Shown here: positions 26,707-36,318 of the stretch, one piece after another
Layout of the letters: each line of letters starts with the position of its first letter
Numbering within the stretch: position 1 is the first letter of the stretch
Assembly: GCA_910575405.1 (NCBI GenBank)
Contig: CAJTER010000002.1
Coordinates: 62,001 to 126,000 of the forward strand
Source: Clostridia bacterium
GTDB lineage: Bacteria > Bacillota > Clostridia > Peptostreptococcales > Anaerovoracaceae
DNA: 64,000 bases
Direction: 5' to 3'
Notes under the pieces: model-generated
Told to the model about the DNA's origin: nothing
Seen by the model: the letters and a program-made list of their open reading frames with translations, nothing else
Database searches by the model: none
Program-made: the position numbers and the translations under genes

Positions 26707-27580
26707 GAAACATACCTGGAGCAAGAACGAAAAGGTTTTCCTCGGGTTATTGATCCCAATCCTGATTCTGTTCTTCTGCTTTAACACCTTGCCGCTGATA
26801 AAAGGTTTTTATTACGGCCTGACAAACTTCAGAGGATACGGAAATTATGATTTTGTCGGACTTCGTAATTTTATAGAAGTATTTCAGGATTCCCGCGTAG
26901 GAAAATCGTATCTGTTTACCTTTAAATACGCGATTGTTATGACCATTGCGGTCAATGTTATCAGCCTGATCCTGGCTCTTGGCCTCAACAGCAAGATCCG
27001 GGGCAAGAACGCGCTGAGAGGGATATATTTTGTTCCGAATATTCTCGGAGGTCTGGTTGTAGGTTATATTTTCAGCTTTATCTTTACCTATATCCTTCCG
27101 GCAATCGGAGAGGCTGCAGGAATCAGCTTCCTTTCAAACAGTATTCTTGGAAGCACGACATGGGCCTGGGTAGCTATCGTAATCGTAGGCGCATGGCAGG
27201 GAATTGCCATGAATACCATCATTTACATATCCGGGCTGCAGACCGTTCCTGAGGATGTATATGAAGCGGGTATGCTGGATGGATCTACAGGATGGAGAAA
27301 ATTTAAGGATATTACACTTCCGCTGATTATGCCGTTTATCACCATTAATCTGGTGCTCTGCATGAAAAACGCAATGATGGTTTTCGACCAAATTATGGCA
27401 TTAACCAAGGGGGGGCCCTCCCAGTCAACGGAGTCCATCTCGTATCTGATTTACAATAACGGTATGAGCGGCGGCCAGTTTGGATTCCAGAGTGCCAACG
27501 CGTTCATATTCTTCATTGTAATTGTAGCAATTTCGATATTCCAGACAACGATACTTGGAAAGAAGGAGGAGCAGCTATGA
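26699..27580 (+). CDS. Sugar ABC transporter permease (MsmF/RafF type)
   Basis: A 293-residue permease with six hydrophobic segments and the EAA loop YEAGMLDGSTGWRKFKDITL that contacts the ATPase. It belongs to the MalF-like branch of CUT1 importers. The start is the ATG at 26699, which overlaps the end of the binding protein gene by eight bases; the frame upstream of it belongs to that gene. Confidence 0.92.
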   Translation: MNKKHTWSKNEKVFLGLLIPILILFFCFNTLPLIKGFYYGLTNFRGYGNYDFVGLRNFIEVFQDSRVGKSYLFTFKYAIVMTIAVNVISLILALGLNSKIRGKNALRGIYFVPNILGGLVVGYIFSFIFTYILPAIGEAAGISFLSNSILGSTTWAWVAIVIVGAWQGIAMNTIIYISGLQTVPEDVYEAGMLDGSTGWRKFKDITLPLIMPFITINLVLCMKNAMMVFDQIMALTKGGPSQSTESISYLIYNNGMSGGQFGFQSANAFIFFIVIVAISIFQTTILGKKEEQL

Positions 27581-28440
27581 GTAAAGCAACCATTAATGAG
27601 GGCGCTGTGGGCGGAAGAACGGCCAACCGAATCATTAACATTCTGCTGGTAATCGGATGCCTTACGGTTGCATTCCCACTTTACATGACTGTAATTATCG
27701 CCTTTAAAAAGCCCTCCGAAATGACAAATGACGTGGCGGGAGCCCTGGGATTCCCCAGCTCCTGGAGCTTTTCCAACTTTGCGGAAGCCATGGAAGTTAC
27801 AGATTTCTGGCATTCTCTTGGAAACAGCTTGCTTTTGACCGGTGCAACCGTTATAATTTGTGTGATTCTTCATTCTCTGGCAGGCTACCTGATCGGAAGA
27901 AAGATGGCGCGGATCAAAGCATTCAAAGCCTTTTATCTTTATCTGATAAGCGGTATGTTCGTACCTTTTGCCGTACTGATGATGCCGCTGGTTAAGCAGA
28001 CTGCGGAGATTGGAATTGCGAATCGTTTTGGTGTAATTGTACTGTACGTGGTATTCTTCATGCCCATGAATGTTATGCTGTATTCCGGTTATCTGTCCAA
28101 TATTCCGACAGCGCTGGACGAAGCTTCGCATGTAGATGGGGCCGGCGTATGGCAGACTTTCTGGAAAATTATTTTCCCCAATATGAAGCCGATGCATGCT
28201 ACGGTAGCGGTTCTGACTGCCATGAGCACCTGGAACGACGTTATGACTCCGCTGGTTATCATGTCCGGCACGGATGAAAATACACTGCCTCTGGCACAGC
28301 TCAACTTCCAGACGCAGTTCGGTACAAACTATAATCTGGCATTTGCATCATACTTGCTGGCACTTTTGCCGATTCTGATATTCTATGTAATATGCCAGAA
28401 ACAGATTATCAATGGTGTAGTAAACGGTGCTGTAAAATAA
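27577..28440 (+). CDS. Sugar ABC transporter permease (MsmG/RafG type)
   Basis: A 287-residue MalG-like CUT1 permease with six membrane segments and the EAA loop DEASHVDGAGVWQTFWKIIF. It pairs with the preceding permease as a heterodimer. The ATG overlaps the previous stop by four bases (ATGA), consistent with translational coupling and equal dosage. Confidence 0.92.
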   Translation: MSKATINEGAVGGRTANRIINILLVIGCLTVAFPLYMTVIIAFKKPSEMTNDVAGALGFPSSWSFSNFAEAMEVTDFWHSLGNSLLLTGATVIICVILHSLAGYLIGRKMARIKAFKAFYLYLISGMFVPFAVLMMPLVKQTAEIGIANRFGVIVLYVVFFMPMNVMLYSGYLSNIPTALDEASHVDGAGVWQTFWKIIFPNMKPMHATVAVLTAMSTWNDVMTPLVIMSGTDENTLPLAQLNFQTQFGTNYNLAFASYLLALLPILIFYVICQKQIINGVVNGAVK

Positions 28441-28460
28441 ACACAGGAAAGGGTTTGAAC

Positions 28461-30662
28461 ATGGCAATTATCGTAAAGGATCTTGTATTTACCATACATA
28501 CGCAAAACAGTACTTATCAGATGAAGGTCGACAATCAGAATACGCTTTTGCATACCTATTACGGGGCCAGGTCAGATGAAACCGATTTTTCCTATCTGAT
28601 AGGGTTTCAGGATCATGGATTCTGCGGCAACATACCGGGAACAGAGAGGGAGCGTGTATACTCTCTGGACTACCTGCTGCAGGAATACAGTACAGCGGGC
28701 AATGGCGATTACCGGGCCAGCGCACTGCGGGCTGAGCTGGGAAGCGGCACCTGTGACTGCCGTCTTGTTTATGACAGCTATCAGATCCGAGAGGGAAAAT
28801 ACAGCCTTGATGGCCTTCCGGCTATGTTTGATTCAAAGGAATCAGGGGCGCAGACTTTGGAGATTGTTTTAAAAGATGCGGAGGAAGCCTTTTATGTGCA
28901 TCTTCTGTATGGAGTGTTTGAAGAACAGGATATTATCACAAGAACGGTGCGGCTTGAAAACAGAATGGATCATGCTGCGGTGATTTCCAGAGTCATGTCC
29001 CTGGGTATTGATTTTCCGACAAATGACTTTGAGCTTATCCACTTTTACGGCAAGCATATGGGCGAGAGGCAGGCGGAGCGCAGCCCCATGGTTCATGGAA
29101 GCATAGATCTCAGAAGTACCAGAGGTGCCTCCAGCCACCAGCAGAACCCCTTCGTAATTTTAGCGGAAAAAATGGCGTCCGAGAGACAGGGACTGTGTTA
29201 TGGATTCTCACTTTTGTACAGCGGAGGCTTTCATCTGCAGGCTGAGGTGGATTCCTTTGATCAGACCAGACTGGTTCTGGGCCTTGATGACGAAGATTTT
29301 TGCTGGAGCCTGAATCCGGGAGAAAGCTTTGCAGCGCCGGAAGCAGTCATGTGCTGCAGCAGGGACGGATTTTCCGCCCTTTCTCACGCCTTTCACAGAG
29401 CGGTAATGGAGCATGTGATTCGAAGCCCTTGGAAGAAAAAAAGAAGGCCAGTACTGGTCAATAGTTGGGAAGCCGTGTATCTGGACTTTAATAAAGAGAA
29501 AATACTGGCAATCGCAAAGGAAGCCGCTGAAGCAGGACTCGACATGCTGGTTCTCGACGACGGGTGGTTCGGAAAGCGAGATTCGGACGCCTGCAGCCTG
29601 GGAGACTGGTTTGTCAATGAGGAAAAAGTCGGGGGCAGTTTAGCTCAGCTGTCAGAGGAAATTCATAAAATGGGGCTTTCCTTCGGGCTCTGGGTAGAGC
29701 CGGAAATGGTCTCAGAAGACAGCGAGCTTTACCGGCAGCATCCCCAGTGGGCCATGACAGTGCCGGGAAGGCAGCCTATCCGGGGCAGAGAGCAGCTGGT
29801 GCTGGATATGACCAGAGACGATGTGATCGAATATCTGTATGACAGACTCAGCAGCATCATCGACGGGGCGCAGATCGAATATATCAAATGGGATATGAAC
29901 CGGTCGCTGGCCGCGGGGCATTCCAGGCTTTTGCCCAGAGAAAGACAGGGTGAAGTGAGACACCAGTTTGTGCTGGGAGTCTACCGTCTACTGGAAAAGC
30001 TCATCAGCCGCTATCCGGATTTACTGATAGAAGGATGCTGCGGCGGAGGCGGACGTTATGATATGGGCATGCTGTATTACTGCCCGCAGATCTGGTGCAG
30101 TGATAATACGGATGCAGTTGAGCGTCTCAGAATCCAATACGGAACGTCCTTTGCTTACCCTATGTCAACGATTTCCGCTCATGTCTCCGCCTGTCCGAAC
30201 CATGAAAACGGACGGGTCACACCCTTTAAGACCAGAGGCATCTGTGCTATGCAGGGGACTTTTGGTTATGAGCTGGATCTGAGCAAGCTCAGTAAGGCGG
30301 AAAAACAGCAGGTAAAGGAGCAGACGGAGTTTTATAAAAAGCATTTTGCCCTGTTCCAATATGGTACGTACTACCGGCTGAACAGTCCTTTTGAAAATCG
30401 GGATTATACAGCATGGCAGTATTTGGATTCAGAAAAGAAAGAAGCAATTGTATCGGTGGTATTTACCGATCTCCGTGCCAACCCCAAGACCGATATCCTT
30501 TTGCTGAGAGGGTTAAAGCCCGGCAGCAGGTACAGGGTCTGGATGGACAGGGAGGAACAGGGAGTTTATACAGCGGCAGCGCTGATGCAGGCAGGAATGC
30601 GGCTGCCGATTCCAAAAGAAAATTATGATGCATATCAATTCTATCTGAAAGAAGAGGTGTAA
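28461..30662 (+). CDS. Alpha-galactosidase, glycoside hydrolase family 36
   Basis: A 733-residue GH36 enzyme that hydrolyses terminal alpha-1,6-galactose from melibiose, raffinose or stachyose in the cytoplasm. The N-terminal beta-supersandwich covers about residues 1-320. The catalytic barrel has the [20 protein letters not shown] and [20 protein letters not shown] segments, the nucleophile in [10 protein letters not shown] and the acid/base in [12 protein letters not shown]. No signal peptide is present. The start is the ATG at 28461 behind AGGAAAGGG; earlier in-frame codons lie inside the permease gene. Length matches the usual 720 to 740 residues. Confidence 0.95.
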   Translation: MAIIVKDLVFTIHTQNSTYQMKVDNQNTLLHTYYGARSDETDFSYLIGFQDHGFCGNIPGTERERVYSLDYLLQEYSTAGNGDYRASALRAELGSGTCDCRLVYDSYQIREGKYSLDGLPAMFDSKESGAQTLEIVLKDAEEAFYVHLLYGVFEEQDIITRTVRLENRMDHAAVISRVMSLGIDFPTNDFELIHFYGKHMGERQAERSPMVHGSIDLRSTRGASSHQQNPFVILAEKMASERQGLCYGFSLLYSGGFHLQAEVDSFDQTRLVLGLDDEDFCWSLNPGESFAAPEAVMCCSRDGFSALSHAFHRAVMEHVIRSPWKKKRRPVLVNSWEAVYLDFNKEKILAIAKEAAEAGLDMLVLDDGWFGKRDSDACSLGDWFVNEEKVGGSLAQLSEEIHKMGLSFGLWVEPEMVSEDSELYRQHPQWAMTVPGRQPIRGREQLVLDMTRDDVIEYLYDRLSSIIDGAQIEYIKWDMNRSLAAGHSRLLPRERQGEVRHQFVLGVYRLLEKLISRYPDLLIEGCCGGGGRYDMGMLYYCPQIWCSDNTDAVERLRIQYGTSFAYPMSTISAHVSACPNHENGRVTPFKTRGICAMQGTFGYELDLSKLSKAEKQQVKEQTEFYKKHFALFQYGTYYRLNSPFENRDYTAWQYLDSEKKEAIVSVVFTDLRANPKTDILLLRGLKPGSRYRVWMDREEQGVYTAAALMQAGMRLPIPKENYDAYQFYLKEEV

Positions 30663-30664
30663 AA

Positions 30665-31849
30665 ATGGCAGAAGTAATTTTAAAACATATAAAAAAGGTA
30701 TATCCAAATAACGAAAGTAAGAAAAAGAAGAAGGGTGAACCGGAAAAGAAGAAAAGCAATCTTCTCATAACAGAAGAAGGCGTAGTAGCAGTACAGGACT
30801 TTAATCTGGAGATTAAAGACAAGGAATTCATCGTGCTGGTTGGACCTTCCGGCTGCGGAAAATCCACAACCCTTCGTATGGTAGCAGGGCTGGAAAGCAT
30901 CAGCGGCGGCGATCTGATGATCGACGGCAAAAAAGTCAATGATGTGGAGCCAAAAGACAGGGACATTGCCATGGTTTTCCAGAACTATGCCCTGTATCCA
31001 CACATGACCGTTCGCGGCAACATGGAATATCCGCTCAAGCTGCAGAAAAAAGATCCAGCTGAAATCAAGCAGAAGGTAGAAGAGGCTGCAGAAATTCTGG
31101 GCATTACACAGTACCTGGAAAGAAAACCAAAAGCGCTCTCCGGCGGACAGAGACAGCGTGTTGCCATCGGACGTGCTATTGTAAGAGAACCGAAAGTTCT
31201 GCTGATGGACGAACCGCTCTCCAACTTGGATGCAAAGCTGCGTAACCAGATGCGCGCGGAGATCTTAAAGCTTCGCCAGAGGATTAACGCTACATTCATC
31301 TATGTAACGCACGATCAGACAGAGGCTATGACCTTGGGCGACCGTATCGTCATTATGAAGGACGGCGTTGTTCTGCAGATCGGTACGCCACAGGAACTCT
31401 TCGATCATCCGGTAGATACCTTCGTAGCAGGCTTCATCGGCATGCCGCAGATGAATATGTTTGACGCAGAGCTGAAGGAAGAAGGCGGTAAATATACAGC
31501 AAAGCTGGAAGATGTGGAAATTCCGATTTCAGAGGAAAAACAGGAAAGACTCAGGAAAAACAAGGTGAAATCGCAGCCTATCACATTGGGAATCCGTCCG
31601 GAACATATTACTCTTGCAAAAGAAAATGAAACGCATCTGACCGGTACCATCGGTGTATCCGAAATGATGGGAAGTGCAGTACATCTCCATGCTGACGCAT
31701 ATGGAAAAGACACCATTATGATTATCCAGACCATGAACCTGACGGCAGAAGAGCAGAAAAATATCGCCATTGGAAACAAGATCAATTTTATGTTCAACGG
31801 AAATATGGTGCACCTGTTTGCAACCGATGGAGCAAACCTGGAGGTTTAA
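30665..31849 (+). CDS. CUT1 sugar ABC transporter ATPase (MsmK/UgpC type)
   Basis: A 394-residue ATPase with Walker [11 protein letters not shown], signature LSGGQRQR, Walker [15 protein letters not shown] and the C-terminal regulatory OB-fold (residues about 240-394, with [10 protein letters not shown]) of the MalK/MsmK class. It powers the importer encoded upstream and could serve other sugar importers, as MsmK does in streptococci. A Lys/Glu-rich insertion of roughly 25 residues ([16 protein letters not shown]) interrupts the first beta-sheet before the Walker A motif, which most MsmK proteins lack. It starts two bases after the GH36 stop. Confidence 0.93.
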   Translation: MAEVILKHIKKVYPNNESKKKKKGEPEKKKSNLLITEEGVVAVQDFNLEIKDKEFIVLVGPSGCGKSTTLRMVAGLESISGGDLMIDGKKVNDVEPKDRDIAMVFQNYALYPHMTVRGNMEYPLKLQKKDPAEIKQKVEEAAEILGITQYLERKPKALSGGQRQRVAIGRAIVREPKVLLMDEPLSNLDAKLRNQMRAEILKLRQRINATFIYVTHDQTEAMTLGDRIVIMKDGVVLQIGTPQELFDHPVDTFVAGFIGMPQMNMFDAELKEEGGKYTAKLEDVEIPISEEKQERLRKNKVKSQPITLGIRPEHITLAKENETHLTGTIGVSEMMGSAVHLHADAYGKDTIMIIQTMNLTAEEQKNIAIGNKINFMFNGNMVHLFATDGANLEV

Positions 31850-31909
31850 AACTGCTGGAAAGCCGGGCCGGCTGGCAGCCTGCTTTTGTATTATGACCTA
31901 TGATTTAGA

Positions 31910-33859
31910 ATGAAGGAGACCGAAATGCTGATAGAAGAATACAGAAAAGCCAGAAAGCTGGGTAATATGCAATACAAAAAGGCGGTTTCCAAGGGGGAAC
32001 CGCCGCACCCGCAGGCTCTTGATGAACTATTGGAAGGAAAAAAGACTGCAGGGAGAATACCACTGGGAACCGTAGAAATTCCCATGAATCTGATTGCAGG
32101 GCTCAAGGATACCAGCAGGCAGAGCGCCTTGAGTCCTGATTTTTTACCACTTCTTGATGAGGATTCAGAATTTGCAGGAAAGTGGATGCGCCTTTACGAC
32201 TCTCAGATGGAAGAGGGGATCCGGGAACCGGTTATTGCCTATGAGTACAAAAATCGCTTTTACATCCAGGAGGGGAGTAAGCGGGTCAGCATTATGAAGT
32301 ATCTGAAAATGCCGACCATTCAGGCGGTTGTAACGCGGGTGCTTCCGGAGAGAAGGAACACCAGAGAATCCAGAAAGTACGAGGAGTTCCAGGCTTTTTA
32401 TCAGAGAACGAAGCTGAATGAAATTCTGTTTTCCGGCACAGGCAGCTATAGCAAGCTGTTGAAAGCCATGGGAAAAAATTGGGACTCCCAGTGGCAAGAA
32501 GAAGAGATACAGCGTCTGAAGACGGTATTTTACCATTTTTCTGCCATGTACAGCAGCATGAATGGGCAGCAGAGCCCAGAGACAACCGGGGACGCATTTC
32601 TTCGTTGTATCACGATTTTTCCCTATGAGGAACTGAAAGCAAAGTCCTCTTCTGAGATTGGAAAAGACTTAAAAACCATGAAAGAGGAGATTGAGCCCAA
32701 GGCTCTTGCTTCCGGTGTGGAACATGTGGCAGAGCCAAAGGAAGAAACTTCGTCCTTTGTAACAAAAATTTTGCCTTCCATTAATTTGCCTAATTTGCCC
32801 CTGCCGCCTATCAATACGAAAAAAAGGCTGAAGGCTGCCTTTATCTATGATGGATCTATAGATCGGTCGGGATGGACGCATGCCCACGAGCTTGGACGCC
32901 TGCAGGTGGAAAAACGCTTTAAGAATGATTTCGCAACGACTGCCTTTGAAAACGTGGGGCAGGATCAGGCAGAAGCGGTCATTGAAGAGGCTGTTTCCCA
33001 GGGAAATACAGTTATTTTCACCACAACGCCAATTCAGATGCAGGCAGCAGTCAAAACGGCTCTGAAGTATCCGGAGGTGTTTTTTTTCAACTGTTCTCTC
33101 AACTATCCATACAAATCCGTTCGCACCTATTATGTCCGCGCTTATGAAATTCGCTTTCTTTTAGGTCTGATTGCAGGAACCATGTCTGAGGAAAATGTAA
33201 TAGGATATGAAGCAAATTATCCGATTTATGGGAATGTAGCCAATATCAATGCTTTTGCGGCCGGAGTCCAGATGGTAAAGCCTCAGGCAAAGGTCCAACT
33301 TTACTGGAGTGGTATAAAAGATGAATTTCAGTACAAACATAAAAAGGAGACGATTCTTTTAGCAAAAGAAACAGTGACACCAGAAGGGGCAGAATGCCCA
33401 TATGGTCTGTATTGTCAGTCAGGAGGCAAAGTCGTGCGTCTTGCCACTGGTATTGTAAACTGGGGAAAATTCTATGGAAGGATTTTAGAATTTATTTCAG
33501 ACGGAACCTGGAAAACTCTGACTGGAAGGAGCAAGCGATCCTTAAATTACTGGTGGGGGATCTCCGCAAAAGTTCTGGAGCTGGTCTATTCGCAGCAGCT
33601 TCCCCGGGGGTGTAAGAAGCTGGCTGAGGAATTCCGGCGCTTTATTGCCTGGGGCGAATATCATCCCTTCCAGGGCATCCTTTATGATCAGGAAGGAAGG
33701 GCTCACGGAACTGAAGATGGAGTTCTTGATACGGAAGAGATCATAACCATGAACTGGCTGCATGAAAATGTGATAGGAAGCATACCATCAAAATCAGAAT
33801 TGACGGAAAAGGCGCAGGAGCTGGTGGAGCTGCAGGGCATTTTGGAGGAAATAGAATGA
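31910..33859 (+). CDS. Cytosolic ParB-like plus Bmp/PnrA-like binding domain protein
   Basis: A 649-residue protein with no signal peptide or membrane segment. Residues about 45-145 resemble a ParB/sulfiredoxin-like fold (VEIPMNLIAGLKDTSRQSAL, EGIREPVIAYEY, FYIQEGSKRVSIMKYL). A helical linker follows. Residues about 315-560 resemble the Bmp/PnrA substrate-binding fold (LKAAFIYDGSIDRSGWTHAH, VIEEAVSQGNTVIFTT, VIGYEANYPIYGNVANINAF), normally lipid-anchored outside the cell. An intracellular version suggests ligand sensing rather than transport. It is coupled to the metallophosphoesterase by a four-base overlap inside the alpha-galactoside operon. The function is unknown. Confidence 0.7.
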   Translation: MKETEMLIEEYRKARKLGNMQYKKAVSKGEPPHPQALDELLEGKKTAGRIPLGTVEIPMNLIAGLKDTSRQSALSPDFLPLLDEDSEFAGKWMRLYDSQMEEGIREPVIAYEYKNRFYIQEGSKRVSIMKYLKMPTIQAVVTRVLPERRNTRESRKYEEFQAFYQRTKLNEILFSGTGSYSKLLKAMGKNWDSQWQEEEIQRLKTVFYHFSAMYSSMNGQQSPETTGDAFLRCITIFPYEELKAKSSSEIGKDLKTMKEEIEPKALASGVEHVAEPKEETSSFVTKILPSINLPNLPLPPINTKKRLKAAFIYDGSIDRSGWTHAHELGRLQVEKRFKNDFATTAFENVGQDQAEAVIEEAVSQGNTVIFTTTPIQMQAAVKTALKYPEVFFFNCSLNYPYKSVRTYYVRAYEIRFLLGLIAGTMSEENVIGYEANYPIYGNVANINAFAAGVQMVKPQAKVQLYWSGIKDEFQYKHKKETILLAKETVTPEGAECPYGLYCQSGGKVVRLATGIVNWGKFYGRILEFISDGTWKTLTGRSKRSLNYWWGISAKVLELVYSQQLPRGCKKLAEEFRRFIAWGEYHPFQGILYDQEGRAHGTEDGVLDTEEIITMNWLHENVIGSIPSKSELTEKAQELVELQGILEEIE

Positions 33860-34464
33860 ATGTACTAGTAGTTTCTGATGTAGAGTCCAGATCCCTTTGG
33901 GATTATTATCAGCCGGAAAAGGTAAAAGATATTGACCTGATTTTATCCTGCGGGGATTTAGATCCTGAGTACCTGACCTTTCTTGTAACTATGGTAAACT
34001 GCCCCTTGTATTACGTACATGGAAATCACGATAAACGGTATGAAAGCCATCCTCCGGAAGGATGCATCTGTGTTGAAAACCGGATTGAAGTGTATGAAGG
34101 GATCCGAATTCTGGGACTTGGCGGTTCTTGCCGTTACAGCGGAGGGCCGCATCAATACACCCAGCAGCAGATGAAGCTGCGAAAAAAAAGGCTGTGGAAT
34201 AAGCTGAGGCGGCACAAAGGAATGGATATACTTCTGACTCACGCGGCAGCCTGGGGCATTGATGATGCGGAGGATCCGGCACACCAGGGCTTTCAGGCCT
34301 TTACTGAGCTGATTGAAATGTATGAGCCAAAATATTTTATCCACGGCCATATCCATTTAAACTGCAGCAGCCAGCATGAGCGCAGGATAGAGCATGGGCA
34401 GACGATTGTGCTCAATGGTTATGAAACGTATAAATTTTGCTATGAGACAGGAAATCCAATATGA
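33856..34464 (+). CDS. Calcineurin-like metallophosphoesterase
   Basis: A 202-residue metallophosphoesterase with the motifs SCGDLD, VHGNHDKR, LLTHAAAWGIDD and IHGHIHLN. The first motif reads VSDVES, so the usual DxH histidine is replaced. The substrate is unknown. The gene overlaps both neighbours by four bases, so Bmp-like protein, phosphoesterase and GH13 enzyme are translated as a coupled set. That arrangement suggests a shared regulatory or housekeeping role in sugar use, which is inference. Confidence 0.85.
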   Translation: MNVLVVSDVESRSLWDYYQPEKVKDIDLILSCGDLDPEYLTFLVTMVNCPLYYVHGNHDKRYESHPPEGCICVENRIEVYEGIRILGLGGSCRYSGGPHQYTQQQMKLRKKRLWNKLRRHKGMDILLTHAAAWGIDDAEDPAHQGFQAFTELIEMYEPKYFIHGHIHLNCSSQHERRIEHGQTIVLNGYETYKFCYETGNPI

Positions 34465-36287
34465 AACAGGAATTTGAACGCAGGCTTTCATCCTATTACG
34501 ATGAGCTGAAATGGTTGTATATGGAAATCTATGGTGATAAGGCAATGCTCCGGCAGCTGATTGATGTGGCCAGGGAATTTTATAAAGAAAGAAAGCCGTC
34601 ACTGAGAAAGCTGGATATACAGCGGGAGAGAGAATCAAACTGGTACAGAAAATCCGATATGGTGGGAATGATGGTGTATGCGCAGCAGTTCGCTAAAAAT
34701 CTTACTGGAATCAAGGAACATCTGGATCACCTGAAAAAGCTGCACATTCGCTATCTGCATCTGATGCCCCTTTTAAAGATGCCAGAAGGGCGAAATGACG
34801 GTGGCTATGCTGTTTCGGACTTCCGGCAGGTGGATGAACGAATCGGTACCATAAAGCAGCTGTCTGAGCTTTCTGAGCTCTGCCGTAAAAACCGTATCAG
34901 TCTCTGTCTGGACTTTGTCATCAATCATACTTCTGACGAACATGAGTGGGCTATGCGGGCAAAGAAGGGAGAACGTGAATATCAGGAGCGGTATCTTTGC
35001 TTTGATAATTACGATATTCCGGCTGAATATGAAAAGACGACGCCGCAGGTATTTCCCAATACAGAGCCAGGAAATTTTATATATGACGAGGAGATGGGAA
35101 AGCATGTACTGTCCACCTTCCATTCCTACCAATGGGATCTGAATTACCGCAATCCCGCTGTGTTTAATGAAATGGCGGCAAATCTGCTCTTTCTGGCGAA
35201 CACAGGGATTGAAATATTTCGTATAGATGCTGTTCCATATATCTGGAAACAGCTTGGAACCACCAGCCGCAATTTGCCTCAGGTACACAGCATTATGCGC
35301 ATGCTGCGGATCCTGTGTAAGATCGTGTGTCCGGCAGTTGCCTTTAAGGGCGAAGTCGTCATGGCGCCCCATGAGGTCGCGCCCTATTTCGGATCTGTGG
35401 AAAAGCCGGAGTGTGACATCCTGTATAATGTCACCACCATGGTCTGTGTATGGAACAGTTTGGCAACGCGTGATGTGACTCTGCTGAAATGGCAGATGGA
35501 TGCCATGGACGCACTTCCCAGGGAATATACCTTTGTCAACTATGTACGTTGCCACGATGATATTGGCTGGGGGCTGGATGAAGGGGGAATAAGGGCTCAG
35601 GGGTTTGATCCTCTGGAGCACAAAAAGTTTTTGTATCATTTTTACGCAGGGGATTATCCCGAAAGCTTTGCCCGGGGCCGCCTTTATAATTATGATCCGG
35701 TATCCCAGGATGCGCGAAGCTGCGGAACCTGCGCTTCCCTTTGCGGCATGGAAAAGGCCTGGTGGGAAAATAATCTGCAGGATATGGAACTGGCAATACG
35801 CAGACATATTATGATTCATGCCTATATTGCTTCCCTGGGCGGTATCCCGGTGATTTACAGCGGCGATGAAATTGCCCAGCTGAACGATTACAGCTATGAA
35901 CAGGATGCGGAAAAAAACGACGATTCCAGATTTCTCCACAGGGGCGAGTTCTCCTGGGAGGACGCGGCGTTGATACAAAAGCCGCAAAGCAGACAGGCAA
36001 AGGTCTACATAGCTCTGCAGAAGATACTCAAGGTGCGGGGGGAGCATGCAGTATTTGACGCGGACGCATGGGAGCATACCTGGGAAACCTTTGACAAATC
36101 CGTGCTGGCCTTTGAACGGAGAAAGGGAGCAGAACGTTTTGTGGGTATCTATAATTTCTCCGAGTATGAGAAAGAGCTTTCCCTTGGATTTGACGAAACC
36201 TTTACAGAGCTTTTTTCCGGACAAACGATTTCCGGAAGCGGACTGAGCCTGGAACCATATGAATATTTGTGGCTGCTGAGAAAATAA
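34461..36287 (+). CDS. GH13 amylosucrase-like enzyme
   Basis: A 608-residue GH13 enzyme of the amylosucrase-like subfamily. Typical landmarks are DHLKKLHIRYLHLMPLLKMP, LCLDFVINHTSDEHEWA, the nucleophile in EIFRIDAVPYIW, the acid/base glutamate in AFKGEVVMAP and YVRCHDDIGWGLDEGG. The N-terminal helical region (about 1-90) also fits amylosucrases. Such enzymes transfer or hydrolyse the glucosyl unit of sucrose, which is what remains after alpha-galactosidase acts on raffinose, so it fits the pathway well. Sucrose hydrolase and amylosucrase cannot be told apart here. It is coupled upstream by ATGA. Confidence 0.85.
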   Translation: MKQEFERRLSSYYDELKWLYMEIYGDKAMLRQLIDVAREFYKERKPSLRKLDIQRERESNWYRKSDMVGMMVYAQQFAKNLTGIKEHLDHLKKLHIRYLHLMPLLKMPEGRNDGGYAVSDFRQVDERIGTIKQLSELSELCRKNRISLCLDFVINHTSDEHEWAMRAKKGEREYQERYLCFDNYDIPAEYEKTTPQVFPNTEPGNFIYDEEMGKHVLSTFHSYQWDLNYRNPAVFNEMAANLLFLANTGIEIFRIDAVPYIWKQLGTTSRNLPQVHSIMRMLRILCKIVCPAVAFKGEVVMAPHEVAPYFGSVEKPECDILYNVTTMVCVWNSLATRDVTLLKWQMDAMDALPREYTFVNYVRCHDDIGWGLDEGGIRAQGFDPLEHKKFLYHFYAGDYPESFARGRLYNYDPVSQDARSCGTCASLCGMEKAWWENNLQDMELAIRRHIMIHAYIASLGGIPVIYSGDEIAQLNDYSYEQDAEKNDDSRFLHRGEFSWEDAALIQKPQSRQAKVYIALQKILKVRGEHAVFDADAWEHTWETFDKSVLAFERRKGAERFVGIYNFSEYEKELSLGFDETFTELFSGQTISGSGLSLEPYEYLWLLRK

Positions 36288-36318
36288 AGTTTGATGTAGC
36301 AGAGGAGGCATAAAGAAG

